Source: Nevskia soli DSM 19509 (GTDB lineage Bacteria; Pseudomonadota; Gammaproteobacteria; Nevskiales; Nevskiaceae). From it: a stretch of 64,000 nucleotides of DNA. Under the pieces are notes generated by a model that saw only the letters and a list, made by a program, of their open reading frames with translations, ran no database searches and was not told the origin of the DNA. The position numbers were made by a program, and so were the translations under genes. Numbering within the stretch: the stretch's first letter is position 1; each line of letters begins with the position of its first letter. Shown one piece after another: positions 27,868 to 37,109 of the stretch. The DNA is taken from positions 59,941 to 123,940 of the forward strand of contig NZ_JONR01000018.1 of assembly GCF_000711955.1 (NCBI RefSeq), written 5' to 3'.

Positions 27868-28166
27868 TGTTGCGCATCCTGGTGGTGATGGTGCTGCTGG
27901 CGGTGTTCATCGCCGGCGCCGCCCTCGGTTATTTCAACGCCACCCCGGTGGATTTCAACTATCTGTTCGGCATAGCCCAGGTGCGCGTGGTGGTGCTGAT
28001 CGTCGCCACCTTTGTCGTCGCGGCCCTGCTCACCCTGCTGCTCTGCGCCGGGCGCATTCTCAGCCTGTCGGGAGAGGCGCGGCGCCTGCGCCGGCAACTG
28101 CGCGATGCAGAAACCGAGCTGAAAAACCTGCGTAACCTGCCGCTAACGCCCCCTACTTCGCGCTAA
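27867..28166 (+). CDS. lapA: Lipopolysaccharide assembly protein A (LapA/DUF1049)
   Basis: A 99-residue inner-membrane protein with two helices (ILVVMVLLAVFIAGAALGYF and VRVVVLIVATFVVAALLTLL) and a coiled-coil tail with Arg/Glu pairs (GEARRLRRQLRDAETELKNL). LapA works with LapB in LPS quality control around FtsH and LpxC in E. coli. Overlaps both neighbours, indicating coupled translation. Confidence 0.92.
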   Translation: MLRILVVMVLLAVFIAGAALGYFNATPVDFNYLFGIAQVRVVVLIVATFVVAALLTLLLCAGRILSLSGEARRLRRQLRDAETELKNLRNLPLTPPTSR

Positions 28167-29311
28167 TGTTCGACAGCTATCTGGCCTGGCTGCTGCTGCC
28201 GCTGGGCGTGGCGCTGGGCCTGGCCTGGGCGCGAAACCGTCCCGCCTCCGGCGCCGAGCCGCAATCCCGCGAAGACACCCTGGCCGGACTCAATAGCCTG
28301 GCCAACGACAATGCCGACCAGGCCATCGCGGCCTTGAGCCGCGCCGCCGACGCCGAGCCCGCGGCCGAGCTGCAGCTCACCCTCGGTGGGCTGTTCCGCA
28401 AGCGCGGCGAGATCGATCGCGCCATCCAGCTGCATGAATCCATCCTGGCGCGCAGCGACCTGCCGCAGAAGATCGCCGATGCGGCGCGGATCGAACTGGC
28501 GCAGGACTATCTCAAGGCCGGCTTGCTGGACCGTGCGGAATCCCTGCTGCAGGGCATGGAAGGCACCAGTGCCCAATTGGCGGGGGCGCTGGAGCTGCTG
28601 CTGGACCTCTACGAGCAGGCGCGCGACTGGCCGCAGGCGATCGAGACGGCGCGCCGCCTGCAAGCGGTAAAAGGGCAGGGTGTGGGGTCTCGCATCGCGC
28701 AGTACTGGTGCGAGTTGGCCGACGCGGCGCAGCACCGCGGCGATACCGCCGAAGCGGCAGCCGACCTGCAAAAAGCCCTGGAAGAGAATCCCGAATGCGC
28801 CCGCGCCAGCCTGGCGCAGGCTGCGTTGGCGGAAGCCGCCAAGGACTGGGAGGGCGCCATCAAGGCTTACTGGCGCGCGATGCAGCAGGACGGGCGTTTC
28901 TTCAGCGAGGTGGCGCCCGCCATGGAACGTTGCTACGCCGCTGAAAACGACAAGCGCGGCTATGCCGGGTTCCTCGACGAGGCGGAAACCTCGCTCGCCG
29001 AATCCGCTGCACCGGCATTGCTCAAGGCACGCTGGTTGCAGTCGCAGGGACAGGATCTGCGGGCCTATTTCGGCGAGCACCTGGCACGCAAGCCGACCCG
29101 CCAGGGCATGCTGTTATGGCTGGACAGCGGCATCGGGACGGACGGCGCCCCGCCGTGGCTGGAGACCATGCGCGAATCCCTGAAGAAGTCCCTGCAATCC
29201 CGCCCCCGCTACACCTGCACCAGCTGCGGGCTGCAGCCGAGCATGCTGTTCTGGCAATGCCCCAAGTGCAAGCGCTGGGAGACGGTGGTGCCGGTGGAGG
29301 AGAAGCTTTGA
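28166..29311 (+). CDS. lapB: Lipopolysaccharide assembly protein B (LapB/YciM)
   Basis: A 381-residue protein: an N-terminal membrane anchor (LAWLLLPLGVALGLAWARN), TPR repeats at about 35–330, and a C-terminal rubredoxin-like zinc/iron knuckle (CTSCG and CPKCKRW). In E. coli LapB delivers LpxC to FtsH and so tunes lipid A synthesis. All domains are present. Ends in a convergent junction with bepA that holds a 30-bp inverted repeat. Confidence 0.95.
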   Translation: MFDSYLAWLLLPLGVALGLAWARNRPASGAEPQSREDTLAGLNSLANDNADQAIAALSRAADAEPAAELQLTLGGLFRKRGEIDRAIQLHESILARSDLPQKIADAARIELAQDYLKAGLLDRAESLLQGMEGTSAQLAGALELLLDLYEQARDWPQAIETARRLQAVKGQGVGSRIAQYWCELADAAQHRGDTAEAAADLQKALEENPECARASLAQAALAEAAKDWEGAIKAYWRAMQQDGRFFSEVAPAMERCYAAENDKRGYAGFLDEAETSLAESAAPALLKARWLQSQGQDLRAYFGEHLARKPTRQGMLLWLDSGIGTDGAPPWLETMRESLKKSLQSRPRYTCTSCGLQPSMLFWQCPKCKRWETVVPVEEKL

Positions 29312-29409
29312 AGCAGTGGTCAGTGGCTAGTGATCAGTGGCTAGTAACAGCAAGCACCGAACCGGGTTTCAACTAACCACTGATCACTAGCCACTGACCA
29401 CTGCTTTTT
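29311..29409 (+). terminator. Perfect 30-bp inverted repeat with T tract between lapB and bepA
   Basis: Arms 29311–29340 and 29377–29406 are exact reverse complements over 30 bases, with a 36-base loop, ending in TTTTT at 29405–29409. It begins on the last base of the lapB stop and ends at the bepA stop. The arm itself is built of CAGTGG(C/T)-type direct repeats. It can act as a terminator for lapB; its symmetry and internal repeats suggest a mobile or amplified intergenic element. Confidence 0.7.
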
Positions 29410-30869
29410 CACCCCTGCCGCTGCAACGCCCTCAGCTCGTCTTTCGGGATGCTGTCGATCAACTGCTTGCGCCGTGCCAGCAGCTTGGCGCGATCGTCGC
29501 TGTTGATACTGGATACGCGCAGGCCGGCATTGAGCTGCTCCACCGCGCCGCGCAGGTCGCCCCGCTCGAACAGGTAGTTGGCCAGCTGGTATTGCGCTTC
29601 GGCGGTGTTGCCGCTGGCGCGGGCGGCGGCAGAGAGCAGCCGATAGGTATCGGGACGCGAGCCCTGGGTCTGGTTGTAGCTGAGCAGCACCTGGCGGGCC
29701 TGATCCGGCTTGCCGGCATTGATCAGGGCTTCGCCGTATTTCTGGATGCCCGGCGAGTAGCGCGGGTAAGCGGCGAAATTGCGCGCATAGATGTTCAGCG
29801 CGTCCTGGGTCTTGCCCATCTGCATCAGGATTTGCGCCTGCAGCAAGGCGATATTGGGCTGGCGGGGATAGGCATCGATCAGCGGTTGCAGGGCCGCCAG
29901 GGCTTGCGGGTTCTGGTCGAGATTGGCCAGCGCAAAGGCATAGCCATAGTGGTTCTCCGGCGTGTCCTTGCCGGACTGGAGTTCGCCGGCGAAGTAGCCC
30001 TGCGCCTCGTTGGGCGAGTCGGTTTCCAGCACACGGGTACGGGCCCGCATCAGGCTGAATTCGATCGAATCCTTGACCACGCGGGGGCCATATTGGGCGG
30101 CGCGTTCGGTGGCGTCGGCAATGCGGGCGGTATTGACGGGGTGGGTCAGCAGGATTTCGGGCAGACGGTTGCCGTAGAGGCGGGTCTGCTGCGACAGCTT
30201 GCCGAAGAAGGTGGCCATGCCCATCGGGTCGTAGCCGGCGGCGGCCAGCTTGCGGATGCCGAAACGGTCGGCCTCACGTTCGTCGTCCCGGGAATAGGCG
30301 ACCTGGCGCTGGTAGTTGATGCCCTGACCGACCGAGATTGCGCCGAGCACGACGTTGGGGTTGGCGGAGCCGGCGATGATCGCCGCCAGCACGCCGATCC
30401 AGGTGGCGATGTCGGCTACCTGGGTGTCGCCGGCGGCGCGCGCCATGTGGCGTTGGGTGATATGCGATTCCTCGTGCCCCATGACTCCGGCCAGTTCGCT
30501 CTCGTTGGAGGCAGCGACGATGGTGCCGGCATTGATGTTGACGTAGCCGCCGGGCAGGGCGAAGGCGTTGATGCGATTGTCGGCGATCAGGTAGAAATTG
30601 AAGGCCGGCGGGGTCGCTGAACTGGTATCCGCGGCCGCCAGCTTCCAGCCGAGATTGGACAGGTATTCCGTGATTTCGGGGTCGTCGACGATGTAGTCGT
30701 ACTGATACATCTCGGCCACGACTTCGGCGCCCAGCTTGGCTTCCTCGGCGGGCGATAGCGCCAGATCGGCCGGGTTGCCCAGTTGCGGCAGGTCGATGTC
30801 CTTCTGCGACAGGGCGGGCAGGGTGGTGAGCGCGAACACGGCGCCGAAGACAAAGGCAAATTTGAGCAT
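29409..30869 (-). CDS. bepA: Beta-barrel assembly-enhancing protease (M48 family)
   Basis: A 486-residue periplasmic zinc protease. Signal peptide LKFAFVFGAVFALTTLPALS; the metalloprotease motif HEESH in GVMGHEESHITQRH; a downstream zinc-ligand Glu in DDEREADRFG; then TPR repeats over the C-terminal half (about 300–480). BepA degrades or matures stalled LptD and other barrel proteins. ATG 30869 gives a clean signal peptide; an ATG 21 bases upstream is an alternative. Confidence 0.94.
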   Translation of the reverse strand: MLKFAFVFGAVFALTTLPALSQKDIDLPQLGNPADLALSPAEEAKLGAEVVAEMYQYDYIVDDPEITEYLSNLGWKLAAADTSSATPPAFNFYLIADNRINAFALPGGYVNINAGTIVAASNESELAGVMGHEESHITQRHMARAAGDTQVADIATWIGVLAAIIAGSANPNVVLGAISVGQGINYQRQVAYSRDDEREADRFGIRKLAAAGYDPMGMATFFGKLSQQTRLYGNRLPEILLTHPVNTARIADATERAAQYGPRVVKDSIEFSLMRARTRVLETDSPNEAQGYFAGELQSGKDTPENHYGYAFALANLDQNPQALAALQPLIDAYPRQPNIALLQAQILMQMGKTQDALNIYARNFAAYPRYSPGIQKYGEALINAGKPDQARQVLLSYNQTQGSRPDTYRLLSAAARASGNTAEAQYQLANYLFERGDLRGAVEQLNAGLRVSSINSDDRAKLLARRKQLIDSIPKDELRALQRQG

Positions 30870-31023
30870 GAAAGGGCCGCGGGACTCCATGGTCCGAAGT
30901 TTACGCTTAGAGCCGGTCTCGCGTGGGGAAGTTTCGCCGGCCAGGGGGCGGTATTTACCTTTATTTAGCCCACGGCGTCCCCGCCGAAATGTTAAAATTA
31001 CGTTACCGCTTCAGCGGACTCGT

Positions 31024-31560
31024 ATGCGCATGACTTGGGTGGATTACGTATTTGTCGGGATCGTCCTCATTTCGGTGCTGATGGGCGCTCTGCGGGGTTT
31101 CATCCGCGAGGCGCTGAGCCTCGCCACCTGGATCGGCGCCTTCGTCGCCGCATTGCGCTACGGCCCGGAATTCGCGGAACGCTTGAAGTCGACGATCAGT
31201 TCGGTTCCGATCCGTGCCATTGCCGGGTATGCAGTCCCGTTTTTCGGCGTCCTGCTGGTCGGCGGGCTGCTGATCTGGCTGATTTCCTGGGCGGTGCGCG
31301 GCGCCGGACTGGCGCCGGTGGACCGGATGCTGGGCTCGGGCTTCGGCCTGCTGCGCGGCGGCTTCATCGTGGTGGCGCTGGTGATGCTGGCCGGCTTCAC
31401 CGCGCTGGGGCGCGAGCCCTGGTGGCATCAATCGATATTGGTTCCGCAGATTCAACCACTTGCAGCAGACATACAGGGCTTGATTCCAGCCAAATGGTTC
31501 GCATATTTGCAGGCGCAGCAGAGTCCCTCCCCGGTCACCGTTCCCCAGCGAGAGAAATGA
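31024..31560 (+). CDS. cvpA: CvpA family membrane protein
   Basis: A 178-residue inner-membrane protein with four helices, beginning TWVDYVFVGIVLISVLMGAL and containing the family motif RGFIREALSLATWI. It is needed for colicin V export in E. coli; general function is linked to envelope integrity. It is directly upstream of purF (4 bases), a conserved pair. A second ATG at 31030 is also possible. Confidence 0.93.
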   Translation: MRMTWVDYVFVGIVLISVLMGALRGFIREALSLATWIGAFVAALRYGPEFAERLKSTISSVPIRAIAGYAVPFFGVLLVGGLLIWLISWAVRGAGLAPVDRMLGSGFGLLRGGFIVVALVMLAGFTALGREPWWHQSILVPQIQPLAADIQGLIPAKWFAYLQAQQSPSPVTVPQREK

Positions 31561-31564
31561 TTCC

Positions 31565-33082
31565 ATGTGCGGCATAGCCGGCGTCGTCGCCAAGCAACCC
31601 GTCAATCAGGAACTCTATGATGCCCTGACCATGCTGCAGCATCGTGGGCAGGACGCGGCGGGCATCATCACCAACGAAGGCGACCGCCTGTACCTGCACA
31701 AGGACAACGGTTTGGTCCGCGACGTGTTCCACTCCGACGACACCATGATCCGCCTGCGCGGCAACATGGGCGTCGGCCACGTGCGTTACCCCACCGCCGG
31801 CTGCAGCACCTCGGCAGAGGCGCAGCCGCTGTATACCAATACTCCGTTCGGCATCTGCCTGTCGCACAACGGCAACCTGACCAACGCCGAGCAGCTCAAG
31901 CACGAGCTGTTCGTCGAGGACCGCCGCCACCTGAATACCGATTCGGATTCGGAGGTGCTGCTCAACGTCTTCGCCCATGAGCTGATGATGTGCGGCACCC
32001 TGCGGGTCACCCCGAACGAGGTGTTCGAAGCGGTGTCGCGGGTCCATGTGCGTGCGCGCGGCGCCTACGCCTGCGTCGCCCTGATCAGCGGCTATGGCAT
32101 CGTTGGCTTCCGCGACCCCTACGGCATCCGCCCGGTGGTCTACGGCCGTCGCGAAGGGCCCTATGGCACCGACTACATGATCGCTTCCGAGTCGGTGGCG
32201 CTGGATGCCGCCGGTTTCGAACTGATCGCCGACATCGCCCCGGGCGAGGCGGTCTACATCACTCTCGACGGCAAACTGCACAAGCGCCAGTGCGCGCAGA
32301 ACCCGGTCTATTCGCCCTGCATTTTCGAACACGTCTACCTGGCCCGTCCGGACTCGGTGATGGACGGCATCTACGTCTACAAGGCGCGCCTGCGCATGGG
32401 CGAGAAGCTGGCCGACAAGATCCAGCGCGAGTGGCCGGATCATGACATCGATGTGGTGATCCCGATTCCGGACACCAGCCGCGTCGCCGGCGTCGAGTTG
32501 GCCATCCGCCTGGGCGTGAAATACCGCGAAGGCTTCGTCAAGAACCGCTACATCGGTCGCACCTTCATCATGCCGGGTCAGGCCCAGCGCAAGAAATCGG
32601 TGCGGCAGAAGCTCAATCCGATCGACCTCGAGTTCAGCGGCAAGAACGTGCTGCTGGTGGACGATTCCATCGTCCGCGGCACCACTTCCAAAGAAATCAT
32701 CCAGATGGCCCGCGATGCCGGCGCGAAGAAGGTCTATTTCGCCTCCGCCGCGCCGCCGGTGCGCTATCCGAACGTTTATGGCATCGACATGCCGACTTCC
32801 AGCGAGCTGGTGGCCCATGGCCGCAGCCACGCCGAGCTGGAACAGCTGCTTGGCGCAGACCGTCTGATCTACCAGGACCTGGAAGACCTGATCGAGGCCG
32901 TGCGCCACAAGAACTCGAAGATCCAGCGTTTCGATACCTCGGTCTTCACTGGGGAGTACGTGACGCAGGACATCAACGAGGACTACCTCAATCAGCTCGA
33001 GTTGTTCCGCTCCGATGCCGCCAAGGAAGCGCGGCGGGTGAGGGCTGGAAACGTGGTAATCGAGCTGCACAACGCCCGCTGA
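31565..33082 (+). CDS. purF: Amidophosphoribosyltransferase
   Basis: A 505-residue enzyme for the first committed step of purine synthesis (PRPP plus glutamine to phosphoribosylamine). The Ntn nucleophile is Cys2 in MCGIAGVVAK; the glutaminase domain includes GHVRYPTAG. The phosphoribosyltransferase domain has PRPP loop VLLVDDSIVRGTTSKE. In operon with cvpA. Confidence 0.98.
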   Translation: MCGIAGVVAKQPVNQELYDALTMLQHRGQDAAGIITNEGDRLYLHKDNGLVRDVFHSDDTMIRLRGNMGVGHVRYPTAGCSTSAEAQPLYTNTPFGICLSHNGNLTNAEQLKHELFVEDRRHLNTDSDSEVLLNVFAHELMMCGTLRVTPNEVFEAVSRVHVRARGAYACVALISGYGIVGFRDPYGIRPVVYGRREGPYGTDYMIASESVALDAAGFELIADIAPGEAVYITLDGKLHKRQCAQNPVYSPCIFEHVYLARPDSVMDGIYVYKARLRMGEKLADKIQREWPDHDIDVVIPIPDTSRVAGVELAIRLGVKYREGFVKNRYIGRTFIMPGQAQRKKSVRQKLNPIDLEFSGKNVLLVDDSIVRGTTSKEIIQMARDAGAKKVYFASAAPPVRYPNVYGIDMPTSSELVAHGRSHAELEQLLGADRLIYQDLEDLIEAVRHKNSKIQRFDTSVFTGEYVTQDINEDYLNQLELFRSDAAKEARRVRAGNVVIELHNAR

Positions 33083-33191
33083 GCCAGTGCGCTGAACAGC
33101 CCCCGTACCTTCGGGTATCCGGCGGAGTTGTACGGCAGTTGGTGAACTGGCATTCTTTCTCGGTAGCATTCAACTATTGGGGAAAATAGCA

Positions 33192-33443
33192 ATGCGTAGC
33201 AATGCGGTTTTACTGGCACTGGCCATCGGTGCGACCTTGAATATGAGTGGCTGCGCCAATACCGCGACCAGCGGCGACTCGACCGCGCAGGAGGCCGCGA
33301 GCGCCGATCAGGCCAAGGAAGCCGAGACCTTCTGCCAGACCGACGAGGATACCGGCTCGCGCCTGGCGCACCGCACCACCTGCGCCAATACCAATAGCAC
33401 CGACGCGCAGCAGGCCGGTCGGGCCCTGCAGAAGGGCAACTAG
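33192..33443 (+). CDS. Small predicted lipoprotein
   Basis: An 83-residue protein with signal sequence RSNAVLLALAIGATLNMSGC; the lipobox-like MSGC predicts lipidation of Cys21. The mature part is acidic and contains two further Cys around TGSRLAHRTTC, a pattern seen in small secreted proteins with a C…TGSRL…C motif in related bacteria. GGGGAAA precedes ATG 33192 by eight bases. Function unknown. Confidence 0.75.
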   Translation: MRSNAVLLALAIGATLNMSGCANTATSGDSTAQEAASADQAKEAETFCQTDEDTGSRLAHRTTCANTNSTDAQQAGRALQKGN

Positions 33444-33662
33444 CGAGCGCCTAAGGCCGGTTTTCCTCCCAACCTTTCCGGCCAGTCATTGAACAGGGAA
33501 CTGGCCGGCGTCTGGCTAGGCAATTGGCGCGACTGATAAACGGCTCGTTTCCAGCTGGGGCGCCCGCTACCGCGTGACTCGCATATGAATCGACTCCGAA
33601 TCCAGGGACGGGATTGGACTATCCGCCACTTGCCGTAACCTGTCGCTTGGTCGTAAAGTTAC

Positions 33663-33755
33663 AGTGCGCCGATTTGTAGCCAGCTTGCGGGGCGCGTAAT
33701 AAATACTGCTAAAAGGGCGTAAAAAGCCCGTTTAGCGCTCGCTTGCGGGCTTTTT
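33663..33755 (+). promoter_or_regulatory. SAM-II-like riboswitch with transcription terminator upstream of metZ
   Basis: 33665–33717 matches the SAM-II aptamer layout: GCGCC (33666–33670) pairs with GGCGC (33691–33695), a GATTT loop follows the first strand, and the 3' part reads GCGCGTAATAAATACTGCTA then AAAGGG. GCTAAAAGGGC (33708–33718) can pair with GCCCGTTTAGC (33726–33736) as an antiterminator. AAAAAGCCCG (33721–33730) pairs with CGGGCTTTTT (33746–33755) as a terminator. The two are mutually exclusive, so SAM binding to the GCTAAA strand should favour termination and lower metZ. The remainder of the 337-bp gap (33444–33662) shows nothing I can support. Confidence 0.8.
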
Positions 33756-33780
33756 TGTTGCATTACGGAATGGTTGAACG

Positions 33781-34968
33781 ATGAACGACGAGATTGACCC
33801 GGCATGGGGCAGCGCCACCCTCGGCGTGCGCGCTGCCGAACCGCGCACCGGTGAACGCGAACACTCCGCCGCCCTGCATCTTACTTCCTCCTTCGTCTTC
33901 GACAGCGCCGCCCAGGCTGCGGCAGTGTTCACCGGGCAGGAGCCGGGCAATATCTATTCGCGCTTCACCAACCCCACCGTCCACGCCTTCGAACGGCGGC
34001 TGGCGGCGATGGAAGGCGCCGACAGCTGTGTGGCCACCGCCAGTGGCATGGCGGCGATCATGTCCATGCTGCTGGCCCTGCTGAAGGCGGGCGATCACCT
34101 GGTGGCATCGCGCACCCTGTTCGGCTCGACCATCAACCTGCTCAATAATGTGTTCAGCCGTTTCGGCGTGAGCGCGACTTATGTCGATCCGGCCGATATC
34201 GGCGCTTGGTCGGCGGCGATCCGGCCGAACACCAAACTGCTGTTCGTCGAAACTCCCAACAACCCGCTCACCGATATCGCCGATATCCGCGCCCTGGCCG
34301 ATGTGGCGCACGCGGCCGGCGCGCTGCTGGCGGTGGACAACTGCTTTCTCACCCCGGTGCTGCAGAAGCCGCTGCGGCTCGGCGCCGACCTGGTGATCCA
34401 TTCCGCCACCAAGTATCTGGACGGGCAGGGACGCTGCGTCGGCGGCGCCGTGGTCGGCGATGCCGAGCACGTCGGCAAAGACGTGTTCGGCTTCATGCGC
34501 ACCGCCGGCCCCTGTATGAGCCCGTTCAATGCCTGGGTCTTCCTCAAGGGCCTGGAAACCCTGGGCTTGCGCATGCGCGCCCATTGCGAGGCCGCGCTGA
34601 AGCTGGCGCAGTGGCTGCGGGAGCAGCCGGCAATCGCACGCGTCTACTATCCCGGTTTGCCGGACCACCCGCAACATGAGTTGGCCAAGCGTCAGCAGCG
34701 GGGCTTCGGCGGCATCGTCGCGTTCGAGGTGAAGGGTGGCCGCGAGGCGGCGTGGAAGATGATCGATGCGGTGAAGATGATCTCCATCACCGCCAACCTG
34801 GGCGATACCCGCACCACCATCACCCATCCGGCCAGCACCACCCACGGCCGCATCAGCGCCGAGGCACGACAGGCAGCCGGCATTGGCGAGAGCCTGATCC
34901 GGGTCGCGGTGGGGCTAGAGGATATCGAAGACATCATCGCCGACCTGGCCCGGGGGCTGGATGCTTGA
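33781..34968 (+). CDS. metZ: O-succinylhomoserine sulfhydrylase
   Basis: A 395-residue Cys/Met-metabolism PLP enzyme making homocysteine from O-succinylhomoserine and sulfide. Motifs: YSRFTNPTVHAFERRLAAME, ATASGMAAIMSMLLALL, PLP lysine in HSATKYLDGQGR, and SLGDTRTTITHPASTTH-type segment near 340. The riboswitch upstream fits a methionine-pathway role. The stop overlaps the Nudix gene start. Confidence 0.95.
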   Translation: MNDEIDPAWGSATLGVRAAEPRTGEREHSAALHLTSSFVFDSAAQAAAVFTGQEPGNIYSRFTNPTVHAFERRLAAMEGADSCVATASGMAAIMSMLLALLKAGDHLVASRTLFGSTINLLNNVFSRFGVSATYVDPADIGAWSAAIRPNTKLLFVETPNNPLTDIADIRALADVAHAAGALLAVDNCFLTPVLQKPLRLGADLVIHSATKYLDGQGRCVGGAVVGDAEHVGKDVFGFMRTAGPCMSPFNAWVFLKGLETLGLRMRAHCEAALKLAQWLREQPAIARVYYPGLPDHPQHELAKRQQRGFGGIVAFEVKGGREAAWKMIDAVKMISITANLGDTRTTITHPASTTHGRISAEARQAAGIGESLIRVAVGLEDIEDIIADLARGLDA

Positions 34969-35611
34969 GATGGCCGAGACCGGATCCATGCCGCCCTTGC
35001 TCGATCGTCTGCGCCGGGTGCTGCTCGGCAGCAGCGAGGCGCAGCGGCCGATCGCCCAGCTGGATCTGCCGCTCAACCTGCAGCGCTTCTTCACGCCGGA
35101 GGCGCTGTCGCGCCTGCGTGCCGCGGCGGTGCTGGTGCCGGTGATCGACCATGCCGCGGGCCCGACCATTCTGCTGACGCGCCGCGCCGAGAACCTGCGC
35201 CATCACAAGGGCCAGATCAGCCTGCCTGGCGGCGGCCGCGACGCGGCCGACGCCAGCCTGGCCGCCGCAGCCCTGCGCGAGGCGCAGGAAGAGGTAGGCC
35301 TGGATCCCGCGCTGGTCGACCTGGTCGGCTATCTTGACGACTATCCCACCATCACCGGCTACCGCATCACCCCGGTAGTAGGCTTGGTGCGCCAGGCCTT
35401 CGACCCGGTAATCGATCCCGGCGAGGTGGCGGAGACCTTCGAACTGCCGCTGGAAGTGTTGCTGGCCGAGAACGCCTTCGAGCGGAAATCGCTGCTGAGG
35501 GATGGCTTCAATGTGCTGGTGCGCGAGATCAATCACGACGGGCGCCGCATCTGGGGCGCCACCGCCGGCATCCTGTGGGAGCTGCGGCAGAAGATGCTCG
35601 GCCATGACTGA
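34961..35611 (+). CDS. CoA pyrophosphatase-type Nudix hydrolase
   Basis: A 216-residue Nudix protein. The family-specific LLTRRAENLRHHKGQISLPG segment precedes the Nudix box (GG...REAQEEVGL), the combination that defines NudL/CoA diphosphatases, which cleave CoA to phosphopantetheine and adenosine bisphosphate. ATG 34961 has GGGGG upstream and overlaps metZ; ATG 34970 is also possible. Overlaps the MazG-like gene. Confidence 0.88.
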   Translation: MLEMAETGSMPPLLDRLRRVLLGSSEAQRPIAQLDLPLNLQRFFTPEALSRLRAAAVLVPVIDHAAGPTILLTRRAENLRHHKGQISLPGGGRDAADASLAAAALREAQEEVGLDPALVDLVGYLDDYPTITGYRITPVVGLVRQAFDPVIDPGEVAETFELPLEVLLAENAFERKSLLRDGFNVLVREINHDGRRIWGATAGILWELRQKMLGHD

Positions 35612-35978
35612 GCCGCTGGTCGAGGCCCTGCGCCTGCAGCGGGCCGCCGCCGCAGAGGGTTTCGACTGGACCGACCAGGCCGGCCTGTGGGACAAGCTGG
35701 CGGAAGAGATCGTGGAGCTGCAGCAGGCGCCGGATGCCGCCAACCGTGCGGAGGAGTTGGGCGATCTGCTGTTCATGGTGGTGAATCTGTCGCGCCACCT
35801 GGGCGTGGATGCCGTTGCCGCCCTGGCGGCGGCGAACGCCAAGTTCAGCCGCCGCTACGGCTATGTTCGGCAACACTTGCCGGAACTGCCTCTCTTGGGT
35901 GACCCCCGGCGACTGGAACGCATGGAGCAGCTGTGGCAGGAAGCCAAGAAACTGGAGCGGCTGGAAAAAAACGATTAA
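35604..35978 (+). CDS. Single-domain MazG-like NTP pyrophosphohydrolase
   Basis: A 124-residue protein equal to the C-terminal half of MazG: GFDWTDQAGLWDKLAEEIVE, metal-binding Glu/Asp in EEIVEL and EELGDLLFMVVN, then AANAKFSRRYGYV. MazG hydrolyses nucleoside triphosphates and aids house cleaning. E. coli MazG has two such domains (263 residues), so this is a half-length form. Overlaps the Nudix gene by 8 bases. Confidence 0.88.
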   Translation: MTEPLVEALRLQRAAAAEGFDWTDQAGLWDKLAEEIVELQQAPDAANRAEELGDLLFMVVNLSRHLGVDAVAALAAANAKFSRRYGYVRQHLPELPLLGDPRRLERMEQLWQEAKKLERLEKND

Positions 35979-36102
35979 GCTTCAGTTGATTAGGCGATAT
36001 AGTTAAGAATTAAAAATCGGTCGATGGTGATTTGCGCGGTCCCGATCAGGCACATTCCAAAAATAGCCGGGGACCAGAAATTCGCAGCCGGGGAGGATCG
36101 GC

Positions 36103-37041
36103 ATGAGAATCGGGCTTGTGGTGGACTCGGCGTGCGACCTGCCGCAGGACTTCTGCGCGGAGCACAACATCGTGGTCCTGCCGGTGACGATCCACGTGGG
36201 CAACGAGGAATTCATCGACCGCCGAGATCCCCAGGCGACACTGGAGTTCTACCGCCGTCACCTGACCAACGCCGCGCATGCCGAGACCGCTCCGCTTGGC
36301 GTGGAGCAGATCAAGAACCTGTTCCTCGAGCGCCTGGTGCTCGATTACGATTTCGTGTTCTGCCTGACCGTGGCCAGTTCGCGCAGTACGATCTTCGAAA
36401 ACGCCACCCAGGCCTCGCTGTCCATCCTGTCCGAGTACAAGCCGGTGCGCGCCGCCGCCGGCATGCCGGGGCCCTTCGCGCTGCGCGTCATCGACAGCCA
36501 GAACCTGTTTGCCGCCCAGGGCGTCCTGGCGGCGGAAGTGGCTCGCATGATCCGCGAGGGGCATACCCCCAACCGCATCCGCGAGCGGCTCGATAGCCTG
36601 ATTCCCTCGCTCTACATGTATGGCCTGCCCAGCGACCTGTATCACCTGCGCTCGCGCGCCCACAAGAAGGGCGACAAGAGCGTGGGCTGGTTCAAGTACG
36701 CAGTGGGCAGCGCGCTGGACATCAAGCCGCTGATCCGCGCCAATCGCAACGAAACCGCTTCGATCGCCAGCATCCGGCATTTCGACGAGGGTTCGCGCCG
36801 TCTGTGCCAGTTCGCCGCCGACCGCATCCGCGCCGGGCTGCTTACCCCCACGCTATGCGTCAGCTATGCCGGTGATCTGGAAAAACTGGAGAAGCTGCCC
36901 GGCTACCAGGAGCTCAAGGCGGTGGCACGGGACTACGATGTCGCACTCTATGCCAGCGTCGCCAGCATCACCGCCTGCATCAACGTGGGCGAGGGCGCGC
37001 TGAATATCGGCTTCTGCGCGGCAGAACACGAGTTTAAATAA
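36103..37041 (+). CDS. DegV family fatty acid-binding protein
   Basis: A 312-residue EDD-fold protein. GLVVDSACDLPQDF opens the DegV domain; later VASSRSTIFENA and the C-terminal ligand-sensing half follow. DegV proteins bind fatty acids and in Firmicutes (FakB) present them to FakA kinase. No kinase partner is seen here. The 124-bp gap before it holds no clear signal. Confidence 0.85.
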   Translation: MRIGLVVDSACDLPQDFCAEHNIVVLPVTIHVGNEEFIDRRDPQATLEFYRRHLTNAAHAETAPLGVEQIKNLFLERLVLDYDFVFCLTVASSRSTIFENATQASLSILSEYKPVRAAAGMPGPFALRVIDSQNLFAAQGVLAAEVARMIREGHTPNRIRERLDSLIPSLYMYGLPSDLYHLRSRAHKKGDKSVGWFKYAVGSALDIKPLIRANRNETASIASIRHFDEGSRRLCQFAADRIRAGLLTPTLCVSYAGDLEKLEKLPGYQELKAVARDYDVALYASVASITACINVGEGALNIGFCAAEHEFK

Positions 37042-37109
37042 AGGAGAACTGTGGACATCCTGTCCGAGAACCAGTCATCCCTGACTGGACTGTTCAAACA
37101 AGCAACATC

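Noticed and set aside
33444..33662. tRNA or small RNA in the gap before the riboswitch
   Set aside because: No cloverleaf or conserved tRNA boxes; nothing beyond the riboswitch could be supported.
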